From the NCBI GenBank assembly GCA_023436175.1, contig JAEZKE010000095.1, positions 1-64,000 of the forward strand: 64,000 nt of DNA, written 5' to 3'. Below the pieces are notes generated by a model. That model searched no databases. It was not told the DNA's origin and saw nothing but the letters and a program-made list of their open reading frames with translations. The position numbers and the translations under genes are program-made. Shown here piece by piece: positions 17,130-26,219 of this stretch. Source of the DNA: Methanobacteriota archaeon (GTDB taxonomy: Archaea; Methanobacteriota; Methanobacteria; Methanobacteriales; Methanobacteriaceae). Numbering within the stretch: the stretch's first letter is position 1; the number at the start of each line of letters is the position of its first letter.

Positions 17130-17549
17130 TTATTTAAAGTATCTTTCTAAAATTCCCTCTAGCATTTTAGCATGCCTCCCTTCATCCCTTGAACTTTCAT
17201 CAAAGAAATCATGGGCGGGATCAATATCACATTCTTTAGCTTTTTTAGCTGCGGCTTTTTTTTCATTGTTAGCCATCGTTTCTCCATTTAACATCATTTC
17301 GACGTTTTCTTTGAGTGATGGTTTAATAATTCCTCCAAGTTCTGCAAAATGGGAAGCATGATTAGCTTCATCCAGTGCAATTCTTGTTAAAACTTCGCCT
17401 ACTTCTGGAAGGCCTTCTCTTTGTGCCTGTCTGGCCATGGCCAAGTACATTCCCACTTCCTGGCATTCTCCGTTAAAATTGGCCTGAACTGCTTCTTCTA
17501 TTTCAGTGTCTTTACAAACTCCAATTTCGTGTTCGTTTATTATTTCCAT
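17130..17549 (-). CDS. Rubrerythrin-like ferritin-fold protein (without rubredoxin domain)
   Basis: A 139-residue di-iron four-helix protein. Iron-ligand glutamates lie in NFNGECQEVGMYLAMARQA (about 28-45), LDEANHASHFAELGG (about 66-80) and DESSRDEGRHAKML (about 115-128). It lacks the C-terminal rubredoxin of classical rubrerythrin; the separate rubredoxin encoded downstream could replace it. Role: reduction of hydrogen peroxide. It follows fpaA by 12 bp and is clearly in the same transcript, equivalent to the rubrerythrin-like rlp gene of the Methanothermobacter fpaA operon. Confidence 0.9.
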   Translation of the reverse strand: MEIINEHEIGVCKDTEIEEAVQANFNGECQEVGMYLAMARQAQREGLPEVGEVLTRIALDEANHASHFAELGGIIKPSLKENVEMMLNGETMANNEKKAAAKKAKECDIDPAHDFFDESSRDEGRHAKMLEGILERYFK

Positions 17550-17561
17550 ATTGATACCTCA

Positions 17562-18785
17562 TTATAATCCTTTTATTTCCTGAGCAAGTTTTTTACCTGT
17601 CTGGAAACATTTTTCCAGTTCATCTGCATCAGGGACATATAAAATTTCATACTGATCCTTAACATCGAATCCGCAGTTTTTAAGCTCTTCAGCTAATTTT
17701 TTAGGGGTTCCACCCTGTCCCCCCATTGATCCAAAGGTCACAGCAAGGCGTTCTCTACCTGTTCTGTTGAATTTAAGACCGCGGAGGTAGAATATTAAGT
17801 CTCCTACGCTTGGGAACGGTTCATCATAAATTGTTGGAGCTCCTAAAGCTATCGCTTTACTATCAAGAATATCCTTTACAATTTCACTCCTTTCATCTTC
17901 ATGGAGATAATATATTTTTACATCTACTCCTTCACTCATAGCTCCATTTGCCATAGCGTGGGCCATTTGCTGGGTTGAATAATGCATGGTGTCATATATA
18001 ATGGTTATTTTGTCTTTGCATTTTCCAGTGGCCCAGTCGCTGTAAGCACCAATTACTTTCATTGGATCGGTCCATATCTGCCCGTGTGCAGGGGCAATCA
18101 TTTTGATCTGTTCAAGAAGACCTAAATCAGTGACTTCCTGGAATTTTTTAAGTACCAGTTTTGATATTGGGGTTATCAAATTGGCATAAAACTTTTTAGC
18201 GGCATCCATAAGCACGTAATCTGGTATTTCATTATCGTAAAGCTGTGGGAAACATAAATGCTGTCCAAATGCATCGTTAGGGAATAAAATACCTTCTTCT
18301 GCATACAGTGTAAACATACTGTCAGGCCAATGTAATAAAAATGCATCTAAGAAAGCAAGAGTCTTTCCTCCTAAATCCAGAGCGTCACCAGTTCCTACTG
18401 TAACAAAATTAACATCTGAAACACCAGGGAAATGTTTTTTAAGTCCTTCAACTGCAATTTCAGTACAGTATACAGGTGCTTCCGGGAATTTTTTATGCAG
18501 CTCTGTTAAGACTCCACTGTGATCTTTTTCAACGTGGTTCTGCACTATTACATCAACTTTAAATTCTTTACCTTCTTTCTTGCAAGCATCTTCAACACGT
18601 GCTATTAACTCTGGAAATGTTCCAGGGTAAGAATTATCTATTAAAGCTACTTTATCTTCCCCAAATACCATGTAAGCATTATAACTGGTTCCATTAAGTG
18701 TGTAACCATGATATGTTCTTAAATCCCAGTCCAATACTCCAACCCAGTAAACTCCTTCCTTAATTTTTATTGACTCTGCTTTCAT
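17562..18785 (-). CDS. fpaA: F420H2 oxidase (flavodiiron protein) FpaA
   Basis: A 407-residue cytoplasmic enzyme that reduces oxygen to water with F420H2, protecting the methanogen. The N-terminal metallo-beta-lactamase domain has the di-iron ligands QNHVEKDHSG (about 80), LLHWPDSM (about 148), FPNDAFGQH and IAPAHGQIW (about 227). The C-terminal flavodoxin domain begins near 255 (IIYDTMHYSTQQMAHAM) with GAPTIYDEPFPSVGDL for FMN. Full length. It heads the fpaA-rubrerythrin run, with GGAGG before the ATG. It is divergent from msvR copy 2 with three TTCGG-type half-sites in between, matching the known msvR/fpaA arrangement in Methanobacteriales. Confidence 0.95.
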   Translation of the reverse strand: MKAESIKIKEGVYWVGVLDWDLRTYHGYTLNGTSYNAYMVFGEDKVALIDNSYPGTFPELIARVEDACKKEGKEFKVDVIVQNHVEKDHSGVLTELHKKFPEAPVYCTEIAVEGLKKHFPGVSDVNFVTVGTGDALDLGGKTLAFLDAFLLHWPDSMFTLYAEEGILFPNDAFGQHLCFPQLYDNEIPDYVLMDAAKKFYANLITPISKLVLKKFQEVTDLGLLEQIKMIAPAHGQIWTDPMKVIGAYSDWATGKCKDKITIIYDTMHYSTQQMAHAMANGAMSEGVDVKIYYLHEDERSEIVKDILDSKAIALGAPTIYDEPFPSVGDLIFYLRGLKFNRTGRERLAVTFGSMGGQGGTPKKLAEELKNCGFDVKDQYEILYVPDADELEKCFQTGKKLAQEIKGL

Positions 18786-18843
18786 ATTTTCGTCCTCCGT
18801 TTTAATATTTTAGTTTGGTTTTATTCTGACTGTATGGTAATAT

Positions 18844-18918
18844 GCGAACTAATTCTATATAAGTTTTTCTGTTTGGTTTTTTCCGAACGTATTGATTTAT
18901 CCGAACTAATTATATATG
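18844..18918. promoter_or_regulatory. MsvR-like boxes in the fpaA/msvR divergent promoter
   Basis: Three half-sites on the plus strand: GCGAAC (18844-18849), CCGAAC (18883-18888) and CCGAAC (18901-18906). On the minus strand TATA-like sequences are followed by ATTAGTTCGGAT and ATTAGTTCGCAT. Two sites also share the tail AAACCAAAC with the rubredoxin-fusion promoter. They fit the several boxes reported for MsvR at its own divergent promoter. Confidence 0.65.
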
Positions 18919-18949
18919 ATGAAAATCATACTCTTAAACGTGATTGGTA

Positions 18950-19750
18950 ATGGATAAGAAAATTCAAAAGAAACAGAAGAACACTGGCGTGAAATTATTC
19001 TCAACGCCAGAGGGTATAAATGTTGTTAAAAGCCCCATGAAAGCTCAGATATTATCTCTACTTGAGAACAATGAAATGAGCTTCGACCGCATTGTAGAAA
19101 ACACGGGTAAATCCAAATCCACAGTTTCAGAACATCTTCAAGCATTGGTAGATGACGGAATAATCGATTACCGACCAGATCCAGAAGACAGGCGTAGGAA
19201 AATATTTTACCTCAAATCACGCCACTTAGGAGATGTTTCTTCTATAAAAGAACTTGAAGAAGGTGCAGAACATTATCTTGCTGAAATTTCCAATTACAAG
19301 GATCCCTTTGAATTCTTCAGGCTAATGTTTAGAACCATCAGAGTATCCCTGTTAAAGGAAGGTATAAATATTGATCCTTTACTGCATCAAGCCGGCATAA
19401 AGGTTGGAGAAACAGTTTATAAAGATCTAGAATCAACCGATACAGATAAATTCGTTGGAAATATTGCAGAATTCTGGCAAAGGAATAAATTAGGACGAGT
19501 TAAAGTTAAAAGCATGACCCCTCTCGTTATAAATGCTTATGACTGCTTTGAATGCGAAGATCTACCTAAAATTGGGAGATCCGCATGTGCATTTGATTCT
19601 GGATTATTGGAAGCAATTTTTTCAAAGCACTTTGGCCACGGTGTTGATGCCGATGAAATTAAATGCTATGCCAAAGGTGACGACTACTGTTGTTTTGTAA
19701 TAAAAGAAAAGGAACTTGAAAACCCCGATTATAAAGATTTGACATCTTAA
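18950..19750 (+). CDS. msvR: MsvR redox-sensing regulator, copy 2
   Basis: About 266 residues with the same architecture as the protein at 14.6 kb: winged helix (SPMKAQILSLLENNEMSFDR, then TGKSKSTVSEHLQALVDDG) and V4R domain with YDCFECEDLPKIGRSACAFD and CYAKGDDYCCFVI. Cysteine positions are conserved between the two copies. Divergence from fpaA matches MTH1349-type MsvR, so this copy gets the gene name. A TTG six bases upstream is also possible; I choose the ATG at 18950, with GTGAT 5 nt upstream. It is likely autoregulated and represses fpaA under reducing conditions. Confidence 0.9.
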   Translation: MDKKIQKKQKNTGVKLFSTPEGINVVKSPMKAQILSLLENNEMSFDRIVENTGKSKSTVSEHLQALVDDGIIDYRPDPEDRRRKIFYLKSRHLGDVSSIKELEEGAEHYLAEISNYKDPFEFFRLMFRTIRVSLLKEGINIDPLLHQAGIKVGETVYKDLESTDTDKFVGNIAEFWQRNKLGRVKVKSMTPLVINAYDCFECEDLPKIGRSACAFDSGLLEAIFSKHFGHGVDADEIKCYAKGDDYCCFVIKEKELENPDYKDLTS

Positions 19751-19766
19751 AACAGTGAAAACAATA

Positions 19767-20471
19767 TTAATTTTTATTATTTTTAAACTTAACAATAGTG
19801 GTAGATAAATACTTCTTATCCTCTACAAAACCTTTGAATATCTTTTCATCTTTCATACTGCAGTTTTGAACAGATATTATCTCTTTATCTCTTTCATCCT
19901 GATTTATGATACTTTCTAAGAGGTTAGAATGTCTCGATGTTTTCATTATAACAAATGTGTCTCCACATGCCATAATCTGGGATAACCTTTCATCTACTTT
20001 TGGTACTATAACTATAATCTCATCTTTTTCTGCTAGTTGCATTTTTGCACTTGCTGCGCATCCTGTAAATGAGGTTATGCCTGGAATTATCATTGTTTCA
20101 AAGTCCATACCTTCAATTATCTTGAACACGTAAGAGAAAGTACTGTAAACAGAAGGGTCTCCCAAGGTTATAAATGCAACGTTAAATCCATCATTCAATT
20201 TTTCAATTATAACCTGTGCGGCATCGTCCCAGTACTTTTGAAGCTCCTTTTTGTCTTCAATCATTGGAAACAGAGGTTCTAGAGTTTCATACTCGCTTTC
20301 ACGATCATTTAAAATCGGATTTATGATTGATAATGCCAGACTTGGCTTTGATTTTGAAGATTTTGGTGCACATATTACATCGACTTTATTTAGTGCCTTT
20401 ACAGCCTTTAGTGTTAAAAGGTCAGAGTCTCCAGGCCCCACACCTATGCCTATAAATTTGCCTTTTTTCAT
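19767..20471 (-). CDS. cbiL: Cobalt-factor II C20-methyltransferase CbiL
   Basis: A 234-residue SAM-dependent tetrapyrrole methylase of the anaerobic B12 (corrinoid) pathway, methylating C-20 of cobalt-factor II. Seen: N-terminal GIGVGPGDSDLLTLKAVKAL, VAFITLGDPSVYSTFSYV (about 94) and the loop PGITSFTGCAASAKMQLAEK (about 129) typical of CbiL/CobI. Length is normal. It stands alone, convergent with msvR (16 bp). GAGG precedes the ATG. Methanogens need corrinoids for methyl-H4MPT:CoM methyltransferase. Confidence 0.93.
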   Translation of the reverse strand: MKKGKFIGIGVGPGDSDLLTLKAVKALNKVDVICAPKSSKSKPSLALSIINPILNDRESEYETLEPLFPMIEDKKELQKYWDDAAQVIIEKLNDGFNVAFITLGDPSVYSTFSYVFKIIEGMDFETMIIPGITSFTGCAASAKMQLAEKDEIIVIVPKVDERLSQIMACGDTFVIMKTSRHSNLLESIINQDERDKEIISVQNCSMKDEKIFKGFVEDKKYLSTTIVKFKNNKN

Positions 20472-20606
20472 ATTAAGCCTCGTGATAAATTAATGTTATT
20501 CTATGTATTTCCAATTGTATTTCAGTCTTTTAAGATAAAAACTGATTATATTTAGTTATTTTCCTTTTAGTAATAAGGAATGGATTTTCTTTATAATAAT
20601 AGTAGG

Positions 20607-20705
20607 CCTCGAAAATCTCTCAAAATCTTCGATTTTGACGCTGCCAAAACTTCAATCTATCATCTCGATTTTCGGGCACTGAAAATTCTTTGAATTTTCG
20701 AGCGG
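20607..20705. repeat. Short hairpin array, locus 2
   Basis: CAAAATC-TTC-GATTTTG (20621-20637) and GAAAATTC-TTT-GAATTTTC (20681-20699) are perfect triloop hairpins. An outer pair CTCGAAAAT (20609-20617)/ATTTTCGGG (near 20669-20677) encloses the first. The element starts GCCTCGAAAAT and ends GAGCGG, as other loci do. It lies between cbiL and the helicase gene, close to the helicase start. Confidence 0.65.
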
Positions 20706-20736
20706 TTTATCTATTTATAGCATTACCAAAATATAA

Positions 20737-22521
20737 ATGGTTATGGATAGTAGCTTTTTTTGCAGTGAATGTAAGATGACAAAACAACGATGCATTTGCT
20801 CTACAAAGAAATTAAAGGAAAATAAATCAACAGGCATTCCAAGAGATCATATAGCTAATCTTAAAAAGGAAAATCCACGTATAAAAAATAGAATATTAGA
20901 TAATTTTCCATTCGAGGAACCAAGGGAAGGACAGCTGGAGATAATATCAAAAATCGACAATGCAATTGAGGAAGGATTTAAATATATAATCCTTGAAGCA
21001 GGGACTGGAACTGGAAAATCGGCAATAGCAACAACACTTGCAAGGATGTATGAACCTGCTTATATCCTTACCATGACAAAACAGCTTCAAACCCAGTACG
21101 CAAACGAATTCAGCTATCCTTTAGTTAAAGGAAGGGGTAACTTTTCATGCAAATCTGGAGATTTAGAGATAAGCTGTGACAATGGAATGTGCCAGACAAC
21201 TCCCAGATCCCAGAAATTTTCCTGTGATTTTGGTGTAACCAAAGTAGAGGGTGACGAAACTCATTTTGCATTTGAAGATGCTGGAGGATTTCCATATTAT
21301 TTTAAATCCCTGGACAAATGTAATTACTGGCAACAAAAAGCAGATGCCGTAAACAGCGATATAACCCTGATGAATTACGATTATGCGCTCCTTGAACTCA
21401 ATTACGTAAGGCATTTTCCAAAAAGGAATTTCATGGTACTTGATGAAGCTCACAACATTGAAGATAAACTCATGCGCAGATTAGAGGTTAATTTACTCAA
21501 CGGAAGGCTTGAAAAAGACATTAAAAAAACAATACCTCCCCAAATGCTTAAGTTTGAAGACCCTGAAGAGTGGATACTTTTTGTTGAAATTCTTCATGAT
21601 GCGTATAAAGAAATCAACACTAAAAAACTCCCCAAAAACAGGGGCGATAGAATAGTTAGTACTCGTTTTAGACTGCGTGAACTCTTAACTAATTTAGAAG
21701 AACATGCTGAAAACTGGGTTGTAGATCCTACACCTGGCGGAGTGTCTTTTAAACCATTAAAGATTGATTTATATGCGCAGAATATGCTGTTTAAACATGC
21801 AGATATCTGTCTTTTCATGAGTGCAACCATACTAGATCATAGATTATTCTGCAAATGGCTTGGAATTGATTATAAAGAGGCGTATCCCCTTAAAATTAAA
21901 AGTAATTTCCCAGCATCAAGGCGGCCAGTCTATATTAAACCTGTTGGGAACATGTCCCAGAGATCAATTAAATTCACGGCGCCTAAAACACTGCCCATCC
22001 TTAAAAAAATTATAGATCATCACAAACATGAAAAAGGATTAATTCACACTCATAATTATAAATGCCAGAAATACATAATGGCTAATCTAAAAGATCCGCG
22101 GCTAATGGGCCACACATATATAAATAGAGAAATAAAACTGCACGATTTTGAAAAAACAAAAGAACCAATGGTGCTCGTAAGCCCATCCATGAGTGAAGGT
22201 GTAGACCTTCCCTACGAAAAATGCCAGTTTCAGGTAATTTATAAAATACCCTTCCCTTATCTTGGCGATAAACAGGTAAACAGCAGGAAAAAGTATGACC
22301 CCAAATGGTACGCTTATAAAACCATTATGACTCTAATTCAAGCTTACGGGCGGGGAATGAGAGCTGAAGACGATTTTTGTGCAACTTATATTTTAGATAG
22401 AAATATTAAAATGCTGTTTAACAGCCCGCTTTATAAAACACTTGTTCCAAGAGCATTTAAAGAAGCTATTGCCCTTGAGGAAGAATGGTTAATTACTGAC
22501 AATTTTAAAGAAGAATTCTAA
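20737..22521 (+). CDS. XPD/Rad3/DinG-family ATP-dependent DNA helicase with Fe-S cluster
   Basis: A 594-residue superfamily 2 helicase. Seen: a Cys4 cluster at the extreme N-terminus (FFCSECKMTKQRCIC, likely zinc), Q/Walker A EAGTGTGKSAIATTLARM (about 87), the Fe-S cysteines CKSGDLEISCDNGMC and CNYWQQK (about 138-205), Walker B DEAHN (about 236), motif V SPSMSEGVDLP (about 485) and motif VI QAYGRGMRAEDD (about 532). Relatives unwind 5' to 3' in repair and resolve unusual DNA structures. Two near ATGs (20737, 20743) exist and no Shine-Dalgarno is visible, so it may be leaderless. Confidence 0.88.
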   Translation: MVMDSSFFCSECKMTKQRCICSTKKLKENKSTGIPRDHIANLKKENPRIKNRILDNFPFEEPREGQLEIISKIDNAIEEGFKYIILEAGTGTGKSAIATTLARMYEPAYILTMTKQLQTQYANEFSYPLVKGRGNFSCKSGDLEISCDNGMCQTTPRSQKFSCDFGVTKVEGDETHFAFEDAGGFPYYFKSLDKCNYWQQKADAVNSDITLMNYDYALLELNYVRHFPKRNFMVLDEAHNIEDKLMRRLEVNLLNGRLEKDIKKTIPPQMLKFEDPEEWILFVEILHDAYKEINTKKLPKNRGDRIVSTRFRLRELLTNLEEHAENWVVDPTPGGVSFKPLKIDLYAQNMLFKHADICLFMSATILDHRLFCKWLGIDYKEAYPLKIKSNFPASRRPVYIKPVGNMSQRSIKFTAPKTLPILKKIIDHHKHEKGLIHTHNYKCQKYIMANLKDPRLMGHTYINREIKLHDFEKTKEPMVLVSPSMSEGVDLPYEKCQFQVIYKIPFPYLGDKQVNSRKKYDPKWYAYKTIMTLIQAYGRGMRAEDDFCATYILDRNIKMLFNSPLYKTLVPRAFKEAIALEEEWLITDNFKEEF

Positions 22522-22592
22522 AGCTGATATCTTTAAATATTTTATAAATCTTTTTTGCATGCTACTTTTTTTTATTCTAAATGCCAGATAGG

Positions 22593-23828
22593 TTATTTTT
22601 GATATTTTAAGATCCACAATCCTTGATTTTTATCTGTAATATAAATAAAACCCCTTCTGTCAACTAATACATCTTCAGTTTGCATAACTAAGTCCCTCTC
22701 TGGCATTGGGCCATAACGCTTCCTTGGCTCTGGAGGCATAAAATATCCAACTTCAACAGGCAGACGTGGATCTTCAACATTGTAGACTCGTAAACCTGCA
22801 TTGAAATGGGCAATATAAAATAACTCGCCCTGCTTTTCGACATCTCGGTTATGCTGTAATAAGTTAATGTTATGTGGGCCTGACCATCCTCCTTTTTCAA
22901 AAAAGTCACGATATGACACTTCAGCAGGCGGAACTGGTTCAGGAAACAATGATAGTAACATAGGATTTGATGGGTCAGATATGTCTACAATGGAAGCATG
23001 ATGTAAAGGCCCTTTACCATAGGAAGTATCTTCAGAATTAACATAGGCAAGCCCTTTTTCAGGTAAAGGAAGCACACTGTGCATGCTAAATTGGGAGTGG
23101 AAAGGCGGACTAAAGCTCAATCGACTTATTTCCTCTGGCCCAGATATGTTACTGATATCCAGAATGATCATGCCTTCTGATCCATAAGGCAGGTATACCT
23201 GATTGTCAACAACATAGGGAGGACCATGTAATGAAACATAAGGCTTATATATTTTCTCTCCGCCCGATGTATGCTGTCCAGGTACCCACCAGCGTCCTGC
23301 TTCGACTGGTTGAGCTGGATCACTGATATCAATAATCACGTAAATGTTTCCATCATATCCAGGCATTCCCGCTGCTAAATGTACATAACGGCCACCAGAA
23401 TAGAAATTACGGTGGGTTCCAGTTCCTCCAGTATGAAATTGCCCTAATTTTCTTGGATTAATGGGATCACTGATGTCCCAGATGAGCACACCTTCATCAA
23501 ATGGCTTATCAGGATCCCCTCCAAAGTTTGGAAATATCTTTTCCAGTGCAGTGACCATTATGTTATCTGATAGTTCCATTTGCAAAGTAAAAGTATTTTC
23601 TGGCCCTGGAATAAATTTAATTACTTGGGGCACTGTTGGATCTGTAATATCTATAATACTCCACCCAGAATGCCAGAAATGTCCAGTATAAAGATACCAA
23701 CGCCCGTCATGCTCACGTATTGACATTTTAAATGCAGGTCTGCCATCTAGGTCACTATATCCGACAGGTTGAACATTATTTGCCACAAATCCTTTAGGAA
23801 GTTCTTCTTTCATTTGATCAATTAACAC
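22593..23828 (-). CDS. LVIVD-repeat beta-propeller protein
   Basis: A 411-residue protein with at least six repeats of the type IIDITDP/IWDISDP/IDISDPAQP, each followed by P and a Gly strand, the mark of LVIVD or selenium-binding-protein-like propellers. Repeats are seen at about 60, 120, 165, 225 and 275. No signal peptide is evident. The start is GTG at 23828; an ATG 15 bp inside is an alternative. It follows the PEBP-like gene by 6 bp on the same strand. Function is unknown. The composition of this two-gene unit resembles bacterial proteins, which suggests transfer (inference). Confidence 0.75.
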   Translation of the reverse strand: MLIDQMKEELPKGFVANNVQPVGYSDLDGRPAFKMSIREHDGRWYLYTGHFWHSGWSIIDITDPTVPQVIKFIPGPENTFTLQMELSDNIMVTALEKIFPNFGGDPDKPFDEGVLIWDISDPINPRKLGQFHTGGTGTHRNFYSGGRYVHLAAGMPGYDGNIYVIIDISDPAQPVEAGRWWVPGQHTSGGEKIYKPYVSLHGPPYVVDNQVYLPYGSEGMIILDISNISGPEEISRLSFSPPFHSQFSMHSVLPLPEKGLAYVNSEDTSYGKGPLHHASIVDISDPSNPMLLSLFPEPVPPAEVSYRDFFEKGGWSGPHNINLLQHNRDVEKQGELFYIAHFNAGLRVYNVEDPRLPVEVGYFMPPEPRKRYGPMPERDLVMQTEDVLVDRRGFIYITDKNQGLWILKYQK

Positions 23829-23834
23829 GTTAAA

Positions 23835-24302
23835 TTACAACTCGTAAATTCCAACAAGCCGGGCTTGTACAGTAATATGATCTGCAATAGCATCCAGCAG
23901 CTGTTCACGAGTTAACCCTGGTTTTAAGTTGAGGGCTTTATCAAGGGCATACAGCCAGAAATAATAGTGGTGTGGTCCATGCCCTGGCGGTGGAGCCGGG
24001 CCTCCCCAACCTTGTTCTCCATATCCAGTAGTACCTTCTGTAAACGTTCCTTTTCCTTCACCTTCTCCTATACCTGTAATATCTGCTGGTATTCCATATA
24101 CAACCCAGTGAGTAAATCCATAGGGGAGTGGAGCATCTGGATCATGGCAGATTAAAGCAAATTCTTTTGTATCAGGTGGAGTGCCACTCCATTCTACAGG
24201 GGGAGAAATATTATCTCCATCATATACATAACGTTCTGGAATACGCTCCAGAGGGCCAAAAGCAGGGCTGCGTATTTGGAGATCTCCTAAATTCAATGCC
24301 AT
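23835..24302 (-). CDS. YbhB/YbcL-type PEBP (Raf kinase inhibitor-like) protein
   Basis: A 155-residue phosphatidylethanolamine-binding-protein fold. Seen: SPPVEWSGTPPDTKEFALIC (about 33), the ligand-site motif HDPDAPLPYGFTHWVVYGIP (about 51) and GPAPPPGHGPHHYYFWLYAL (about 100). The prokaryotic role is not settled. GGAGG precedes the ATG. It is the first gene of a two-gene unit with the LVIVD protein. Full length. Confidence 0.93.
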   Translation of the reverse strand: MALNLGDLQIRSPAFGPLERIPERYVYDGDNISPPVEWSGTPPDTKEFALICHDPDAPLPYGFTHWVVYGIPADITGIGEGEGKGTFTEGTTGYGEQGWGGPAPPPGHGPHHYYFWLYALDKALNLKPGLTREQLLDAIADHITVQARLVGIYEL

Positions 24303-24470
24303 AATAAACCTCCTTTAAAAAATATTTCAATTTTAAATATTTCAACTTGAAAAAGTATTTCTAGTTGTATTATGTAATTGATTTTTTATATGATCTTTTG
24401 TTTAAAAATAACCTTAAAAACAAGTTATATTAATTAAAATAGGTTATTTTAAAAAATAGAATGAAATAAC

Positions 24471-25979
24471 TCATTTTTCAGAGTAATTCTTAAGATCTAT
24501 GAGTGCCGGAGCATGTATAACCTGTCCTTTATAATTGTAACGTGACCCATGGCAGGGGCAGTCCCATGTTTTTTCTGCAGTGTTCCAAACTAAAGTACAT
24601 CCCCTATGATTACATACTGCCTGTAAACGGTGCATATAACCTTCTTCATCAAGGTATACTGAAAATTTCTTTTTACCATTACCTATTACTCGAGCTTCAC
24701 CCCTAGATAAATCAGGAATTTCAATATCAGACGGCCAGGGAATTTTATTTTCCTGGAAATTTCGGGCAGTTTCTAACTTTTCATCCTCTGAAGATACAAC
24801 AGGTTTTGAATCTTTAAATCTTAATGGATTGAATAACTCTGTTAAAGGATTTTGTTTGCCAGTTATAAGATCTGTAATTAAAAGGGCAGCAGTTGTGGCA
24901 TGAGTCATGCCCCATCCTCCAAAACCTGTGGCAACATAAACTCCAGGTTTAGATGTTTCTCCAATAATAGGAAAACCATCAGGAGCAGTATCATCTTGAT
25001 TAGACCAGTGATATTCGATTGATTCAATTTCCCAATTATCAGCGGTATATTTTTCCAGGCGCTTATAACACTCCCGAGTATCGATAGGAGTTCCAACGAT
25101 TTGATGCTCGCCTGCAATCATGATCATCTTGCCCTTTCCAGTTGGAATTGAACGGTAGGTATGGAATGGGTTAAGACATACATACATTCCATCTGGAAAT
25201 GGCTCTTTGGCATGATACATCATTATATACGACCTCCTTACTGATAAATAGGCATAAAGACTATCCGGATCATATATAGGAGTGTGAGTAGCTACTACAA
25301 TATTATCTGCCTCAATTGAACCTTGATTAGTTTCAATCTTATAAGAAGCCCCCTTTTTTACATTAAGAACTCTCGTATTTTCAAATATGTAACTTCCTTC
25401 GCCTGCTATTTCTTTTGACAGTCCAAGAAGATATTTACGCGGATGAAATTCTGCCTGGTTTTTGTAGACTACGCCTGCTTTTGCATTGGGCGCAAAAGAA
25501 ATATATTCAGTGTAAGATACTGGAAGACCAAGTTCGGGCGCTATCTCTGCTTCAGATTTATATATACTTGCTTCCTCTTCAGCCTCGGTATAAATGTAAC
25601 AGGGAGTCCTGTGAAAATCGCATTCTATATTATATTTAGATATGAGCTTAGAAACAGATTCTACGGCTTTTAAATTAGCTTCAGCAAACATCTGAGTCTT
25701 TTCTTTACCTAAATTATCCAGCATTGTACTGTAAAAGAATGCATGTGCACTGATCTTTGCAGTAGTGGTGGCAGTTATATCTTCTACTATACGCCTTGCT
25801 TCAATCACTGCAACTGATTTACCGGATTCTTTAAGCATTATTGCAGTTGTAAGGCCTGCTATGCCACCGCCAAGTACGACAACATCCATCTTAAGTCCAT
25901 TTTCCAGTTTGGAAAAATTAGTCCCAGGAGTACTATCTATCCAGAAGCTTTTTGCTTTTCCAGGTATTTCATCTGACAT
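24471..25979 (-). CDS. FAD-dependent oxidoreductase with C-terminal Rieske domain
   Basis: A 502-residue fusion. The N-terminal D-amino-acid-oxidase-type FAD domain (VVVLGGGIAGLTTAIML at about 32; YVATGFGGWGMTHATTAALL at about 350) is followed from about 420 by a Rieske 2Fe-2S domain with CNHRGC and CPCHGSRYN ligands. This architecture is common in bacteria (glycine-oxidase-like proteins with Rieske tail) and rare in methanogens. AGGAGAT lies three bases before the ATG. A separate Rieske ferredoxin gene lies 240 bp upstream on the same strand. The redox partner and substrate are unknown. Confidence 0.88.
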   Translation of the reverse strand: MSDEIPGKAKSFWIDSTPGTNFSKLENGLKMDVVVLGGGIAGLTTAIMLKESGKSVAVIEARRIVEDITATTTAKISAHAFFYSTMLDNLGKEKTQMFAEANLKAVESVSKLISKYNIECDFHRTPCYIYTEAEEEASIYKSEAEIAPELGLPVSYTEYISFAPNAKAGVVYKNQAEFHPRKYLLGLSKEIAGEGSYIFENTRVLNVKKGASYKIETNQGSIEADNIVVATHTPIYDPDSLYAYLSVRRSYIMMYHAKEPFPDGMYVCLNPFHTYRSIPTGKGKMIMIAGEHQIVGTPIDTRECYKRLEKYTADNWEIESIEYHWSNQDDTAPDGFPIIGETSKPGVYVATGFGGWGMTHATTAALLITDLITGKQNPLTELFNPLRFKDSKPVVSSEDEKLETARNFQENKIPWPSDIEIPDLSRGEARVIGNGKKKFSVYLDEEGYMHRLQAVCNHRGCTLVWNTAEKTWDCPCHGSRYNYKGQVIHAPALIDLKNYSEK

Positions 25980-26219
25980 TTTATCTCCTACCTTTCTAAC
26001 AATACTAAATTTGCATCTTAAAAATAATGTATCAGCTAATATCTTACTGATTCAAGGATATTCAGTTACTTTATAAACTTAATGAAACGCTTGTAGAATG
26101 AAATATCTACGGAATTCTAATGTATAACTTTATATTATTATGACTGATACGACTTATTAGGCTTGTGATTTTTAAACAATTTAGTAATTAAAATTTTAAA
26201 ACTGGAAATGCCTGTATAC

